DNA of 64,000 nucleotides from Pseudomonadota bacterium (GCA_018241995.1 JAFECT010000004.1:1-64000); one strand, 5' to 3'. Shown: positions 8,512-18,936, counted from the first letter of the stretch. Notes: generated by a model not told the origin, from the letters alone. Made by a program: numbers and translations.

Positions 8512-9713
8512 CGCTTCGCCGCCGCGTGACCGTCTTGGGCTCCACCGGATCAGTGGGCCTGTCGACCCTGGACCTCATGGCCCAGGCCCAAGGCGTGGGC
8601 TCAGCGGAGTTCGAGGTGCAGGCCCTGGTCGCCGGCGCCAATGTCGAGCGGCTGGCCGAGCAGGCCCTGCGCTGGCGGCCCAAGCTGGCGGTGGTCGCCG
8701 ACCCTTCGCGGCTGGAGGAGCTGCGTGCGCGGCTTCAGGGTTCGGGCATCGAGGCCGGGGCCGGTGAGGGGGCGGTGCTTGAGGCTGCGACTCTGTCGGC
8801 CGACTGGATCATGGCGGCCATCGTCGGCGCCGCGGGGCTGAAGCCGGCCTGGGCGGCGGCGAAGACCGGCGCGGTGGTGGGCCTGGCCAACAAGGAGAGC
8901 CTGGTCACCTGCGGTCCGGCCCTGCTCAAGGCTTCGCACGACGCAGGCGGCACGGTGATCCCGGTCGATTCCGAGCACTCCGCCGTCTTCCAGGTGCTGC
9001 AGGCGCCGTGCGCGGCGCGGCTGAAGAAGATCGTGCTGACCGCCTCGGGCGGCCCGTTCCGCACCTGGGCCCGCGCCGCCATGGCCTCGGTGACGCCCGA
9101 GCAGGCCGTGGCGCACCCGAACTGGAGCATGGGCGCCAAGATTTCGGTCGATTCAGCAACCATGGCGAACAAGGGCCTGGAGATGATCGAAGCCTCCTAC
9201 CTGTTCGACACGCCCGAGGATCGCATCGAGGTCATGGTCCACCCGCAGTCGGTGATCCATTCGATGGTGGAGTACGAGGACGGCTCGACCCTGGCGCAGT
9301 TGGGGCCGCCGGACATGCGCACGCCGATCGCCTGCGCCCTGGCCTGGCCCGACCGGTTGCCGTGGCCCGCGCCGGCGCTGGACCTCGCCGCCATCGGCGC
9401 CCTGACCTTCGAGCGGCCCGACGAGGAGCGTTTCCCGGCGCTGAAGCTGGCGCGCGAGGCGCTGCGCGCGGGCGGATTGGCCCCTGCTGTGTTCAATGCG
9501 GCCAACGAGATCGCGGTCGAGGCCTTCCTGGCGCGACGTTTGGCCTTCCTCGACATCGCGAGCGCGGTAAGCGAAACCCTGGACAGACTGGCCGCTGGCC
9601 CCGATCCTGCAAGGGAAGACGGGGACGGCCCGGTCGAGGTCGCATTGCGGGCGGACAGCCAGGCGCGCATCGCCGCGCGCGAGGCGGTCCGTCGCCTGGC
9701 GCGCGCGGCCTGA
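8508..9713 (+). CDS. dxr: 1-deoxy-D-xylulose 5-phosphate reductoisomerase
   Basis: Second step of the MEP isoprenoid pathway: DXP to 2-C-methyl-D-erythritol 4-phosphate with NADPH. The 401-residue product has the dinucleotide-binding GSTGSVG (11-17), ANKESLV (127-133), the metal-binding [11 protein letters not shown] (near 155) and the flexible-loop region [24 protein letters not shown] 8508 overlaps the cdsA stop (ATGA), so translation is coupled. The pathway recurs in this window at ispDF. Confidence 0.98.
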   Translation: MTLRRRVTVLGSTGSVGLSTLDLMAQAQGVGSAEFEVQALVAGANVERLAEQALRWRPKLAVVADPSRLEELRARLQGSGIEAGAGEGAVLEAATLSADWIMAAIVGAAGLKPAWAAAKTGAVVGLANKESLVTCGPALLKASHDAGGTVIPVDSEHSAVFQVLQAPCAARLKKIVLTASGGPFRTWARAAMASVTPEQAVAHPNWSMGAKISVDSATMANKGLEMIEASYLFDTPEDRIEVMVHPQSVIHSMVEYEDGSTLAQLGPPDMRTPIACALAWPDRLPWPAPALDLAAIGALTFERPDEERFPALKLAREALRAGGLAPAVFNAANEIAVEAFLARRLAFLDIASAVSETLDRLAAGPDPAREDGDGPVEVALRADSQARIAAREAVRRLARAA

Positions 9714-9732
9714 GCGGGAGTAGGGGATTCTA

Positions 9733-10956
9733 TTGTCAGTCATCGACATCATCGCCTGGGCGCCGGCCTACATCCTGCCGTTCCTGTTCGTGATCACCCT
9801 GATCATCGGCTGGCACGAGATGGCGCACTTCCTGGCGGGCCGCGCTTGCGGGATGAAGATCGACACCTTCTCCCTGGGTTTCGGGCCGGCGCTGTTCCGG
9901 CGCGTCGACAAGAGCGGCGTCGAGTGGCGCCTGTCGTGGATTCCGCTGGGCGGCTACGTGAAGTTCGCCGGCGACGCCAATGTCGCGGGCGTGCCTGACG
10001 CCGAGGACCTGGCCGAACTCAGGCGCCAGATCATCGAGGCCGAGGGGCCAGGGGCGGAGCGCAATTACTATCATTTCAAGCCGATCTGGCAGCGCGCCTT
10101 CGTCGCCGCCGCCGGGCCGATCTCGAATTTCGTGCTGGCGGTGCTGATCTTCGCGGTGGTGGTGGCCGTCACCGGCGAGGTGGTCGGGCCGCAAGTGGTC
10201 CAGTCTGTCCAGCCAGGCCAGGCGGCGGAAGCGGCCGGCCTGAAGGCCGGGGACCGAATCGTCACCTTCGACGGCGAGGCGGTGAACACGCCCGAACAGG
10301 TGGTGGAGCACACCATGCTGCGCTCGGGCACGCCGATTCCCATCCTTATCGACCGTGGCGGCAAGCGCATGCTGATCGTCGCCACGCCGCGCCGCGTGCT
10401 CGACCGCGACCCGACGGTCGGAGAACGTAAGATCGGCCGCCTGGGAATGACGCTTGGGCCCGACCCAAAGCTGGCGCGCTACGTGCGCTACGGCCCGATC
10501 AAGTCGCTGCAGCTGGGCGCCAAGCGCACCTGGACGATCCTGGACACTACGCTGACCTACATCGGCAGAATCTTTGTGGGTAAGGAATCCGGCGATCAGG
10601 TCGGCGGCGTCATCGGCACCGCGGCTGTGGCCGGCAAGGTTACGCAGCAGGCTATTTCAATGGACGGCTCAGTCGGCCTCAAAGCCGCCAATGTCGTGTT
10701 GATGCTGCTACAGCTGACGGCGATGCTGTCGGTCGGGATTGGGTTTCTGAATCTTTTGCCTATCCCGGTTCTGGACGGCGGGCACCTGCTGTTCTACGCG
10801 TACGAAGCCGTTGCACGGAAGCCTCTGGGGGCGAAGGTGCAGGAGGTGGGCTATCAAGTCGGTCTTGTTTTGGTTATCGGATTGATGTTGTTCGCAACGT
10901 GGAACGATCTGCATAAGCAGGGCCTGTTTAAATTCCTCGGCGGGCTGTTCAGCTGA
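9733..10956 (+). CDS. rseP: Site-2 intramembrane metalloprotease RseP/MmpA
   Basis: Zinc protease that cuts substrates within the membrane. In E. coli it releases sigma E, and the Caulobacter orthologue MmpA cleaves the polarity factor PodJ. The 407-residue product has HEMAH (28-32) in the first membrane segment, a central PDZ domain around PGQAAEAAGLKAGDRIVTFDG (about 160-180) and the C-terminal zinc-ligand segment NLLPIPVLDGG. The start is TTG at 9733, directly after dxr, and no ATG fits the conserved N-terminus. It is followed by bamA, the usual order. Confidence 0.97.
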   Translation: MSVIDIIAWAPAYILPFLFVITLIIGWHEMAHFLAGRACGMKIDTFSLGFGPALFRRVDKSGVEWRLSWIPLGGYVKFAGDANVAGVPDAEDLAELRRQIIEAEGPGAERNYYHFKPIWQRAFVAAAGPISNFVLAVLIFAVVVAVTGEVVGPQVVQSVQPGQAAEAAGLKAGDRIVTFDGEAVNTPEQVVEHTMLRSGTPIPILIDRGGKRMLIVATPRRVLDRDPTVGERKIGRLGMTLGPDPKLARYVRYGPIKSLQLGAKRTWTILDTTLTYIGRIFVGKESGDQVGGVIGTAAVAGKVTQQAISMDGSVGLKAANVVLMLLQLTAMLSVGIGFLNLLPIPVLDGGHLLFYAYEAVARKPLGAKVQEVGYQVGLVLVIGLMLFATWNDLHKQGLFKFLGGLFS

Positions 10957-10972
10957 ACCCCGCCGCCCGCCG

Positions 10973-13336
10973 ATGGTAAACAACACAATGTCGCATTCCT
11001 TCTTCCGCGCCCGTTGCCTTGCCCTGGCGTCCAGCTTGGCGGTGCTGACGTGCGGGACCGTCCTGGCGGGCCCCGCCATGGCCCAGACGGCCGTGCAGCA
11101 GCAACAGTCCGGCGTGGTCGGCCGCATCATCGTCAAGGGTAACGAGCGGATCGACGGCTCGACCATCGGCTCCTACCTACCGATCCAGGTCGGCGACACG
11201 GTCGACGGCCAGCGCATCGACCTTGCGGTGAAGACCCTGTTCCGCACCGACCTGTTCTCGGACGTGCAGATCACGCTGCAGGGCACGGACCTGATTGTGA
11301 AGGTGGTCGAGAACCCCATCGTCAACCAGGTGGTGTTCGAGGGCGAGCACGCCCTGGCCGAGACCAAGCTGCGCGACGAAGTCACCATCCACCCGCGCTC
11401 GATCTTCACCAAGGCGCGCGTGCAGGCCGACGTGGCCCGCATCGTCGAGCTCTATCGCCGCGCCGGCCGCATCACCGCGACGGTGACGCCGAAGATCGTC
11501 GAGCTGCCGCAGAAGCGCGTCGACCTGGTGTTCGAGATCGACGAAGGCGCCAAGACCGGCGTCTCGCGCATCAATATCCTGGGCAACAAGGCTTTCTCGG
11601 ACAGCGACCTGCGCGACGTGGTCGTAACCAAGGAATCCAACTGGTGGCGGTTCCTGTCGTCCAATACCAACTACGACCCCGACCGCCTGGACTATGACCG
11701 CGAGCAGCTGCGCAAGTACTATACGAACCGCGGCTACTACGATTTCCGCGTGATCTCGGCCGTGGCCGAACTGACGCCGAACCAGAAGAATTTCGCGATC
11801 ACCTTCACCGTCGACGAAGGCCCGAAGTACAAGTTCGGCGATCTGAAGGTCTCCACCGAGAACAAGAAGCTCGACGCCGACTTCCTCAAGGCGCTGCTGC
11901 CGATCCACAAGGGCCAGCTGTACGACAGCTCCAAGGTCGAGGACGCCATCGACGCCCTGACCTTCGCGTCGGGCTCGGCCGGCTATGCGTTCGTGGACAT
12001 CCGCCCGCGCTTCAAGGCCGACCGCGACAAGCGCACCGTGGACGTGTCGTTCGAGGTCCGCGAAGGCCCGCACGTCTATGTCGAGCGCATCGACATCATC
12101 GGCAACACCCGCACGGTCGACCCCGTCATCCGGCGCGAGATCCTGCTGACCGAGGGCGACGCCTACAACAAGGTGCTGCTGGACCGCTCGCGCAACCAGA
12201 TCCGCGCGCTCGGCTTCTTCAAGGACGTGAAGATGGCCGAGGTGCCGGGTTCGGCGCCGGACAAGACGATCGTCCAGGCCACCGTCGAAGAGCAGCCCAC
12301 CGGCGAGTTCTCGTTCGGCATCGGCTTCTCGTCGATCGACAAGTTTCTGTTCGACATCGGCGTGACCGAGCGCAACTTCCGCGGCCGCGGCCAGGAACTG
12401 CGCGCGCGTGTCTCGACCGGCTCGCTCAGCCAGACCATCGACCTCAGCTTCACCGAGCCGCGCTGGCTCGGGCGCAACCTGCGCGCCGGGGTGGATATCT
12501 TCAGCTACCGCTACAACTACGCCAACCAGGCGTCGTTCACGACCACCCAGACCGGCGCGGCCGTGCACGTGGGCTTCCCGATCAACGGGGCCACCTACTT
12601 CAACACCCGCTATCAGATCTCCGACAGCGGTGTGCAGGTGGACGACAGCTTCTGCACCAGCCAGCCCATCCTGTGCGCCCAGCGCGGTACCTTCCTGACC
12701 TCTCAGGTCGGCTACACCCTGGCCACCGATCACCGTAACGACCCGATCAACCCGACGCGCGGCTGGCGTGGCGACTTCCGCCAGGACATCGCGGGCCTGG
12801 GCGGGGACGTGCGCTACCTCCGCACCGAAGCTGACGCCAGCTGGTTCCACGGCTTCTGGCCCCAATGGGTCCTGACCGTCCAGGGACAGGTCGGCTACAT
12901 CCACGGCTGGGGCGGCGACACGGTTCGCATCAACGACCGCTTCTTCAAGGGCGGCAACAGTTTCCGCGGCTTCCAGACCGCGGGCATCGGCCCTCGCGAC
13001 ACCACCACCAAGGACGCGCTGGGCGGCAATCTCTACGCCATCGGCACTGTGGAAATGGGCTTCCCGACCGGACTTCCGGACGAATACGGGATCAAGACGG
13101 CCCTGTTCACCGAGTTCGGCACCGAAGGGGAGCTGGACGATCTCTACAAACGCGTTTCGCCGGGGGTGCCCAACACCGCCGTGCGCGACGATCTGGCGCT
13201 GCGGGCTTCGGCCGGCATCAGCGTAAAATGGAAATCTCCGATGGGGCCGGTCCAGTTCGACTTCAGCCAGATCCTGGCCAAGACGAGCTATGACAAGACC
13301 GAGCTCTTCCGGTTCTCAACCTTCAGGCAGTTCTGA
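10973..13336 (+). CDS. bamA: Outer membrane protein assembly factor BamA
   Basis: Core Omp85 component that folds and inserts beta-barrel proteins in the outer membrane. The 787-residue product has a signal peptide ending near GPAMAQ, five POTRA domains over roughly residues 45-430 (for example RIIVKGNERIDGSTI opening the first), and a 16-strand barrel closing with a C-terminal aromatic residue (FRFSTFRQF). The barrel includes the lid-loop motif family block (V/D)RINDRFFKGG. ATG 10973 is used; ATG 10988 would only shorten the n-region of the signal peptide. It lies between rseP and the skp/ompH chaperone gene. Confidence 0.98.
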   Translation: MVNNTMSHSFFRARCLALASSLAVLTCGTVLAGPAMAQTAVQQQQSGVVGRIIVKGNERIDGSTIGSYLPIQVGDTVDGQRIDLAVKTLFRTDLFSDVQITLQGTDLIVKVVENPIVNQVVFEGEHALAETKLRDEVTIHPRSIFTKARVQADVARIVELYRRAGRITATVTPKIVELPQKRVDLVFEIDEGAKTGVSRINILGNKAFSDSDLRDVVVTKESNWWRFLSSNTNYDPDRLDYDREQLRKYYTNRGYYDFRVISAVAELTPNQKNFAITFTVDEGPKYKFGDLKVSTENKKLDADFLKALLPIHKGQLYDSSKVEDAIDALTFASGSAGYAFVDIRPRFKADRDKRTVDVSFEVREGPHVYVERIDIIGNTRTVDPVIRREILLTEGDAYNKVLLDRSRNQIRALGFFKDVKMAEVPGSAPDKTIVQATVEEQPTGEFSFGIGFSSIDKFLFDIGVTERNFRGRGQELRARVSTGSLSQTIDLSFTEPRWLGRNLRAGVDIFSYRYNYANQASFTTTQTGAAVHVGFPINGATYFNTRYQISDSGVQVDDSFCTSQPILCAQRGTFLTSQVGYTLATDHRNDPINPTRGWRGDFRQDIAGLGGDVRYLRTEADASWFHGFWPQWVLTVQGQVGYIHGWGGDTVRINDRFFKGGNSFRGFQTAGIGPRDTTTKDALGGNLYAIGTVEMGFPTGLPDEYGIKTALFTEFGTEGELDDLYKRVSPGVPNTAVRDDLALRASAGISVKWKSPMGPVQFDFSQILAKTSYDKTELFRFSTFRQF

Positions 13337-13338
13337 CC

Positions 13339-14049
13339 ATGAAAAACCTTCTTCCCGCCGCGCTCGGCGCCCTTGCGGCCGTCGCTTTCGCCGGCGCCGC
13401 CCAGGCTCAGGCCGCCGCTCCGGCTGCAGCTCCCGCGGGCACGCCGATCAACTTCGGCCCGGCGATCCCCGGCCTTTGCGTGCTCAACAAGCAGGCGGTG
13501 GTGTTCGGTTCGGCCGTCGGCCAATCCGTGCAGCGCCGCATGCAGGACCTGGGCAAGTCGGTCGAGGCCGAGCTGACCCCGGAAAACAACGCGCTCAACA
13601 CCGAGAAGGCGCAGCTGGAAGCCCAGGTCGCGACCTTCAACCAGAACCACGTCGAGCCCGACCAGGCCTTCATCACCCGCTACCAGTCGTTCCAGCAGCG
13701 CGGTCAGGCCTTCGAAGCCAAGCGCGAGCAGCGCACCGCCGAACTGCGTGAGACGCTCAACAAGCAGACCAGCCGTATCGCCGAACAGATCGAGCCGCTG
13801 GTGCCCGGCGTGCTGACCGAGAAGGGCTGCAGCCTGCTGCTCGACTCCTCGACGGTGATCGCCGGCAATCCGGCCATGGATGTGACGCAGCAACTGATCA
13901 ACCGGCTGAACGGCAAGATCACGACGCTGAGCTTCGATCGCGAGCATCTCGACCAGCGCGCCGGCGCGGCTCCGGCCGCCCCGACCGCGGCCGCTGCAGC
14001 GCCGCGTCCGGCCGCCGCCGCTCCGGCGCCGGTCAAGAAGAAGAAGTAA
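13339..14049 (+). CDS. skp: Periplasmic OmpH/Skp family chaperone
   Basis: Periplasmic holdase that escorts unfolded outer-membrane proteins to BamA. The 236-residue product has a clear signal peptide (1-23, ending AQA), a long helical/coiled-coil middle (about 75-165) typical of OmpH, and an Ala/Pro-rich tail ending in KKKK. It starts 2 bases after the bamA stop and is followed closely by lpxD, the standard neighbourhood. The tail is longer than in E. coli Skp. Confidence 0.93.
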   Translation: MKNLLPAALGALAAVAFAGAAQAQAAAPAAAPAGTPINFGPAIPGLCVLNKQAVVFGSAVGQSVQRRMQDLGKSVEAELTPENNALNTEKAQLEAQVATFNQNHVEPDQAFITRYQSFQQRGQAFEAKREQRTAELRETLNKQTSRIAEQIEPLVPGVLTEKGCSLLLDSSTVIAGNPAMDVTQQLINRLNGKITTLSFDREHLDQRAGAAPAAPTAAAAAPRPAAAAPAPVKKKK

Positions 14050-14076
14050 GAACCGGAGGTCGCCAGAGAGCACGGG

Positions 14077-15105
14077 ATGCCCGATCGTCGCTTCTTCGCG
14101 CACGCGGGACCGTTCGACCTGGCGACCCTGGCCAAGGCCAGTGGCGTCAACGTCGACGCCGCGGTTCGCGATCTGCAAATCCACACGGCCGCTCCGCTTG
14201 TCGTCGCCGACGAGCGGAGCGTTTCGTTCTTCGCGGACCGTCGCTACCTCGACGACCTGAAGGCGACCAAGGCCGCCGCCGTCTTCCTGCCGCAGGCCTT
14301 CGCCGAGCATGCGCCCGAGGGCGTGGCTGTGGTGATCACGCCCGAACCTCAGGCCGCCTGGGCCCGCGCGGCCCTGATGCTGCATCCCGGTCGGGTGCTG
14401 GACAACGAGACAGCCATCCACCCCAGCGCCGTCATCGATGAGGGCGTGGTGCTCGCCCCCGGAACCGTGGTCGGCGCCGACGCCCGTATCGGCCGCGGCA
14501 CGGTGGTCGGCGCACACACCACCATCGGCCCGGGCGTATCGATCGGGCGCGACTGCTCGATCGGCTCGGGCGTGTATCTGGGCTACGCCCTGGTGGGCGA
14601 CCGGGTGCGGCTGGCGTCAGGCGTGATCGTGGGCGAGGCGGGCTTCGGGGTGGCGGGCTCGGCGACGGGCGCCGTGGACGTGCCGCAACTGGGCCGCGTG
14701 ATCCTGCAGGACGGCGTGACCATCGGCTCCAACACCTGCGTGGACCGCGGAGCCTTTGACGATACGGTGATCGGCGAGAACACCAAGATCGACAATCTGG
14801 TGCAGATCGCCCACAACGTCGTCCTCGGACGCAGCTGCGTTGTGGCGGCGCACACCGGCATCTCCGGCTCGGTCAAGGTCGGTGATGGCGTGATGTTCGG
14901 GGGCGCGGCGGGTATCGCCGACCACCTGACCATCGGTGACGGCGCCAGAATCGCGGCAAGGTCCGGTCTGATGCATGACGTCCCGGCGAAGGAAACCTGG
15001 GGTGGCATGCCCGCCAAGCCGGCGCGGCAGTGGTTCCGCGAGACGGCGTGGCTGACGAAGCAGGTCGCCGCCCAGACTCCGGGCCGCGACAAGGGCGAGG
15101 GGTGA
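14077..15105 (+). CDS. lpxD: UDP-3-O-(3-hydroxyacyl)glucosamine N-acyltransferase
   Basis: Third step of lipid A synthesis: transfer of a 3-hydroxyacyl chain from ACP to the 2-amino group of UDP-3-O-acylglucosamine. The 342-residue product has the N-terminal uridine-binding domain and a left-handed beta-helix of hexapeptide repeats (about 110-300). The core has [21 protein letters not shown], with the catalytic His in the IAHN motif. The stop overlaps fabZ by one base (TGATG). Confidence 0.97.
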   Translation: MPDRRFFAHAGPFDLATLAKASGVNVDAAVRDLQIHTAAPLVVADERSVSFFADRRYLDDLKATKAAAVFLPQAFAEHAPEGVAVVITPEPQAAWARAALMLHPGRVLDNETAIHPSAVIDEGVVLAPGTVVGADARIGRGTVVGAHTTIGPGVSIGRDCSIGSGVYLGYALVGDRVRLASGVIVGEAGFGVAGSATGAVDVPQLGRVILQDGVTIGSNTCVDRGAFDDTVIGENTKIDNLVQIAHNVVLGRSCVVAAHTGISGSVKVGDGVMFGGAAGIADHLTIGDGARIAARSGLMHDVPAKETWGGMPAKPARQWFRETAWLTKQVAAQTPGRDKGEG

Positions 15106-15569
15106 TGGACGACACTGGCGGCGGTACGCCGATCGAATACGCGGAGGTGCTTCGGCGCATTCCGCACCGCTACCCCTTCCTGCTGGTCGATCGGGCCGAG
15201 GATTATCGCCCGCACGCCTCCATCGTCGGCATCAAGAACGTCACCTTCAACGAGCCGTTCTTCCAGGGGCACTTCCCCGAGAATCCGGTGATGCCGGGCG
15301 TGCTGATCGTCGAGGCCCTGGGCCAGACGGGCGCGGTGCTGATGTCGAAGTCGCTGAACGCCGACGTCACCGGCAAGACGATCTTCTTCACCGGCATTTC
15401 TGAGGCCCGGTTCCGCCAGCCGGTCAGGCCCGGCGACACCCTGCGCATGAATGTGATCGTGCTCCGCCACCGCGGCGACGTGTTCAAGTTCCGCGGCGAA
15501 GCCTTCGTCGACGGCAAGATCGCCGCCGAGGCCGAGTTCACCGCCATGGTGGTCGAGAACAGATCCTGA
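15105..15569 (+). CDS. fabZ: 3-hydroxyacyl-ACP dehydratase
   Basis: Hot-dog fold dehydratase of type II fatty acid synthesis, converting 3-hydroxyacyl-ACP to trans-2-enoyl-ACP. It competes with LpxA and LpxC for hydroxyacyl chains, so its place inside the lipid A operon balances membrane types. The 154-residue product has [12 protein letters not shown] (19-30) and [20 protein letters not shown] (55-74), with catalytic His56 and Glu70. ATG 15105 overlaps the lpxD stop; the stop overlaps lpxA in the same way. Confidence 0.98.
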   Translation: MDDTGGGTPIEYAEVLRRIPHRYPFLLVDRAEDYRPHASIVGIKNVTFNEPFFQGHFPENPVMPGVLIVEALGQTGAVLMSKSLNADVTGKTIFFTGISEARFRQPVRPGDTLRMNVIVLRHRGDVFKFRGEAFVDGKIAAEAEFTAMVVENRS

Positions 15570-16363
15570 TGCCCGCCAATATCCACCCCACCGCGATCGT
15601 CCACGACGGCGCGACGCTGGGCGCCGATGTCGAGATCGGCCCCTATTCGATCGTGGGGCCCAAGGTGACGCTGGGCGACGGCGTTAGGCTGATCTCCCAC
15701 GTGGTGCTGGATGGCCTGACCTCGATCGGCGAGTCCACGACCATCTATCCCTTCGCCATGCTGGGCGGGCCGCCGCAGCACCTGGGCCACAAGGGCGAAG
15801 ACACCCGGCTGATCATCGGCAAGCGCAACATCATCCGCGAGCACTGCAACTTCCACACCGGCACCGTCATGGGCCGTGGGGAGACCGTGATCGGCGACGA
15901 CGGGCTGTTCATGGCGTCGTCGCACATCGCCCACGACTGCATCGTCGGCAACAAGGTGGTGTTCGCCAACAGCGGCACCATCGGCGGCCATGTGCAGGTC
16001 GGCGACTTCGTGTTCATGGGCGGGCTGGCGGCGGCGCACCAATACACCCGCATCGGCCGCTACGCCTTCGTGGGCGGCCTGGCGGCGGTGACGCGCGACG
16101 TGATCCCCTACGCCTCGGTGTGGGGCAACCACGCGCGGCTCGAAGGCCTGAACCTGGTCGGCCTGCGCCGGCGCGGCGCGGCGCGCGAGACCATCGCCCA
16201 CCTGCGCTCGGCCTATCGTCTGCTGTTCGCCGAGGAGGGCACCTTCCAGGAACGCCTGGACGAGGTGGCGACCGACTATGCCCAGTGGCCGGAGGTGATG
16301 GAGATCGTGGATTTCATCCGCGCCGACGCCAACCGTCCGCTGTGCATGCCCTCGCCGGAATGA
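15569..16363 (+). CDS. lpxA: UDP-N-acetylglucosamine acyltransferase
   Basis: First step of lipid A synthesis: 3-O-acylation of UDP-GlcNAc from 3-hydroxyacyl-ACP. The 264-residue product is a hexapeptide-repeat beta-helix with a helical C-terminal cap. The motif [12 protein letters not shown] (118-129) places the catalytic His at 122, equivalent to His125 of E. coli. ATG 15569 overlaps the fabZ stop (TGATG), and lpxI follows after 1 base. Confidence 0.98.
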   Translation: MPANIHPTAIVHDGATLGADVEIGPYSIVGPKVTLGDGVRLISHVVLDGLTSIGESTTIYPFAMLGGPPQHLGHKGEDTRLIIGKRNIIREHCNFHTGTVMGRGETVIGDDGLFMASSHIAHDCIVGNKVVFANSGTIGGHVQVGDFVFMGGLAAAHQYTRIGRYAFVGGLAAVTRDVIPYASVWGNHARLEGLNLVGLRRRGAARETIAHLRSAYRLLFAEEGTFQERLDEVATDYAQWPEVMEIVDFIRADANRPLCMPSPE

Positions 16364-16364
16364 C

Positions 16365-17213
16365 ATGGAAAAGCTCGGCCTGATCGCCGGTGGCGGCACG
16401 CTGCCGCTGGAGATCGCCGCGGCCTGCGAGCGGGCGGGGCGGCCGCTGTTCGTGGTGCGCATCGAGACCCTGGCGTCCGAGGCGTTGCACCGCTTCGAGG
16501 GGATCGACGTCTCGCTCGGCCAGTTCGGCAAGTCGGTCTCTGCCTTGAAGGGGGCGGGGATCAAGCGGGTCTGCCTGGCCGGCAATGTGCGCCGACCGGA
16601 CTTCCGCGCGCTCAAGACCGATTTTCGCGGCGCGTTCGTGCTGATAGGCGCCATCCAGGCCGCCAAGCAGGGCGACGACGCCCTGCTGCGCCATCTGGTG
16701 CGCGAGTTCGAGAAGGCGGGCTTCGTGGTCGAGGGCGCCAACGAGGTGACCGGCCATCTGCTGCTGGGCGAGGGCGCGCTGGGCGCGGTCCGGCCGACGC
16801 GGGACCAGCTGAAGGACGCTGCCAAGGCCATGGACGTGGCCGCCGAGATCGGGCGGCTGGATATCGGCCAGGGCGCGGTGGTTTGCGAGGGCCTGGTGCT
16901 GGCGGTCGAGGCCCAGGAAGGCACAGACCTGATGCTCAAGCGCGTGGCCGAACTGCCGACGGCGATCCGGGGCTCGGCGCAGGCGAGGCGAGGGGCGTTG
17001 GCCAAGGTTCCGAAGCCTCAGCAGGAGCGCCGCGTCGACCTGCCGGTGATCGGCGTCGCCACTGTCGAAGGGGCCGCCGCCGCCGGGCTTGCCGGGATCG
17101 CCGGGCCGAGCGACGGCCTGATGGTGCTGGAGCGCGAGGCGGTGATCGCGGCGGCCGACCGGCTGGGCCTCTACGTCTGGGGCGCCTCCGTGCGCGGGCC
17201 GGCGGCGGAATGA
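16365..17213 (+). CDS. lpxI: UDP-2,3-diacylglucosamine pyrophosphatase LpxI
   Basis: Hydrolyses UDP-2,3-diacylglucosamine to lipid X and UMP. LpxI (formerly DUF1009) replaces the unrelated LpxH in alphaproteobacteria and was characterised in Caulobacter. The 282-residue product opens with GLIAGGGTLPLEIA (4-17), has the middle block VCEGLVLAVEAQEGTD and ends with a two-domain C-terminal half (IAGPSDGLMVLERE). Its position between lpxA and lpxB fits the missing step exactly. The stop overlaps lpxB (ATGA). Confidence 0.95.
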   Translation: MEKLGLIAGGGTLPLEIAAACERAGRPLFVVRIETLASEALHRFEGIDVSLGQFGKSVSALKGAGIKRVCLAGNVRRPDFRALKTDFRGAFVLIGAIQAAKQGDDALLRHLVREFEKAGFVVEGANEVTGHLLLGEGALGAVRPTRDQLKDAAKAMDVAAEIGRLDIGQGAVVCEGLVLAVEAQEGTDLMLKRVAELPTAIRGSAQARRGALAKVPKPQQERRVDLPVIGVATVEGAAAAGLAGIAGPSDGLMVLEREAVIAAADRLGLYVWGASVRGPAAE

Positions 17214-18391
17214 AACCGACCACGATCATGCTGGTGGCGGCCGAGGCGTCGGGCGACAGCCTGGGCGCAGGCCTGGCCAAGGCGCTGCGGCGTCGGCTGG
17301 GGCCTGAGAACGTGCGCTTCGTCGGCGTCGGCGGCTCCAAGATGGCGGCGGAGGGGATCGAGAGCCCGTTCGACATCTCCGAACTGTCGATCTTCGGCTG
17401 GATCGACGGGTTGAAGGCCTATCCGCGAGTCATGCGTCGGGTGCGCGAGACCGCAGCCCTGGCGCGGCGCGAAAAGCCCGACATCGCAGTGCTGATCGAC
17501 AGCTGGGGCTTCACCCTGCGCGTGGCCAAGGCGATCCGGGCCGAGGCGCCGGAGGTTCCGCTGGTGAAATACGTCGGGCCGCAGGTCTGGGCCTCGCGCC
17601 CGGGCCGCGCCAAGACGCTGGCCGGCGCCGTGGATCACCTGCTGGCGCTCAACACCTTCGATGTGCCCTGGTTCGAGCGCGCGGGCCTTGCAACCACCTT
17701 CGTCGGCAATCCGTCGCTGGCGACGGACCTGTCGGGCGCTTCAGGCGAGCGGTTCAGAGCGTCGATCGGCGCCGGCGCGGCCGATCCGGTGCTGCTGGTG
17801 CTGCCCGGCAGCCGGCCGAAGGAGATCGAGCGGCTGATGCCGCCGTTCGAGGACGCGGTGAAGCGGCTCAAGGAGACGCGCCCCGAGCTGCACGTGGCCG
17901 TGGTCGTGGCCGATACCGTGGCCGATCGCGTGAAGGGCATGGTCTCCGGCTGGCCATTCCGCGCCCATCTCATCGACGGCGAGGGCCCAAAGCGGGACGC
18001 CATGGTGGGCTCGACCGTCGCCCTGGCCTGCAGCGGCACCGTCTCCAGCGAGATCGCGCTGGCGGGTTGCCCGATGATCATCGCCTACCGCCTGGACAAG
18101 CTGACCTACAGCCTGGCCAAGCATGTGGTGACCTGCCGCTACATCACCCTGATGAACATCGCGGAGGACCGCGCGGTCGTGCCCGAGTTCATCCAGGACG
18201 ACTGCAACGGCCCGGCCCTGGCCACGGCGCTGGCCGAGCGCCTCGACAACCCGGCGCTGCGCGAAGCCCAGGTCGCCGACCAGTTCAAGGCACTGGAGAC
18301 TATGGGCCGCGACGCCGGCGAGCCGTCCGAGAACGCGGCCGAGGCGGTGCTGAAGGTGCTGGAGCAGGCGAGGGCTGGCGCCGCCGCCTGA
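17210..18391 (+). CDS. lpxB: Lipid-A-disaccharide synthase
   Basis: GT19 glycosyltransferase that joins lipid X and UDP-2,3-diacylglucosamine to the beta-1,6 disaccharide. The 393-residue product starts MLVAAEASGDSLGAGL (near residues 6-21), has the GVGGSKM loop and the donor-site segment VLPGSRPKEIERLMP followed by CSGTVSSEIAL. ATG 17210 overlaps the lpxI stop. It is the last gene of the tightly coupled lipid A run; the lipoprotein gene follows after 38 bases. Confidence 0.97.
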   Translation: MKPTTIMLVAAEASGDSLGAGLAKALRRRLGPENVRFVGVGGSKMAAEGIESPFDISELSIFGWIDGLKAYPRVMRRVRETAALARREKPDIAVLIDSWGFTLRVAKAIRAEAPEVPLVKYVGPQVWASRPGRAKTLAGAVDHLLALNTFDVPWFERAGLATTFVGNPSLATDLSGASGERFRASIGAGAADPVLLVLPGSRPKEIERLMPPFEDAVKRLKETRPELHVAVVVADTVADRVKGMVSGWPFRAHLIDGEGPKRDAMVGSTVALACSGTVSSEIALAGCPMIIAYRLDKLTYSLAKHVVTCRYITLMNIAEDRAVVPEFIQDDCNGPALATALAERLDNPALREAQVADQFKALETMGRDAGEPSENAAEAVLKVLEQARAGAAA

Positions 18392-18429
18392 ACCCGGTAG
18401 GCTGCGTAGGGGCAGCTGAGGGGAGCGGC

Positions 18430-18936
18430 ATGTCACGCTGGAAGCTTGCATTGGTGATGACGGCCTGCGGCCTGGCCGCGGCCTGCGGCAAGGGCGGCGA
18501 AGCGGCTTCAGGAGGAAGGGCGACCTCCGCCTCGGCCTCCGGGAGCGGATGCGCGGCCTATCATGCCGGTTCGGCCGGCGTGATCCGCGCCTTCTGCGAC
18601 GGGCCGGCCAAGGTCACCTTCACCCTGGCGGGCCAGACCCACACCATGACCGGGGGCACGTGCGAGGCCGCGCCGGTGTTCAACCTCAATGTCGGCGTGG
18701 TGACCAATTCCGACGCGCCGAAGCCGGAGCCGGACTATTTCGGCGTGACCAAGCTCGGGCCGGGCGACACCTTAGGGCAGGGCGACGTGATCGCCGTGCG
18801 CGTCGGCGGCAAGTCCTACCTGTTCGGTGACAAGTCGGGTCCGGCCGGCATGAAGGGCGGCCACATCTCCGCCGATGGCCGCGAGGTCGGCGGCGACAAG
18901 GCGCCGGTGAAGCTGGAAGCCGACTACAGCTGCTGA
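18430..18936 (+). CDS. Putative lipoprotein of unknown function
   Basis: Unrecognised 168-residue protein. The N-terminus is a lipoprotein-like signal (KLALVMTACGLAAAC) with a candidate lipidated Cys at 19; Cys13 is the alternative. A Gly/Ser/Ala linker follows, and the rest is a soluble domain with several cysteines (about 39, 56, 76 and the C-terminal residue 168) that could form disulfides. ATG 18430 follows GGGGAGCGGC. It lies 38 bases after lpxB on the same strand and ends at a hairpin shared with gltA. No domain assignment is offered. Confidence 0.75.
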   Translation: MSRWKLALVMTACGLAAACGKGGEAASGGRATSASASGSGCAAYHAGSAGVIRAFCDGPAKVTFTLAGQTHTMTGGTCEAAPVFNLNVGVVTNSDAPKPEPDYFGVTKLGPGDTLGQGDVIAVRVGGKSYLFGDKSGPAGMKGGHISADGREVGGDKAPVKLEADYSC

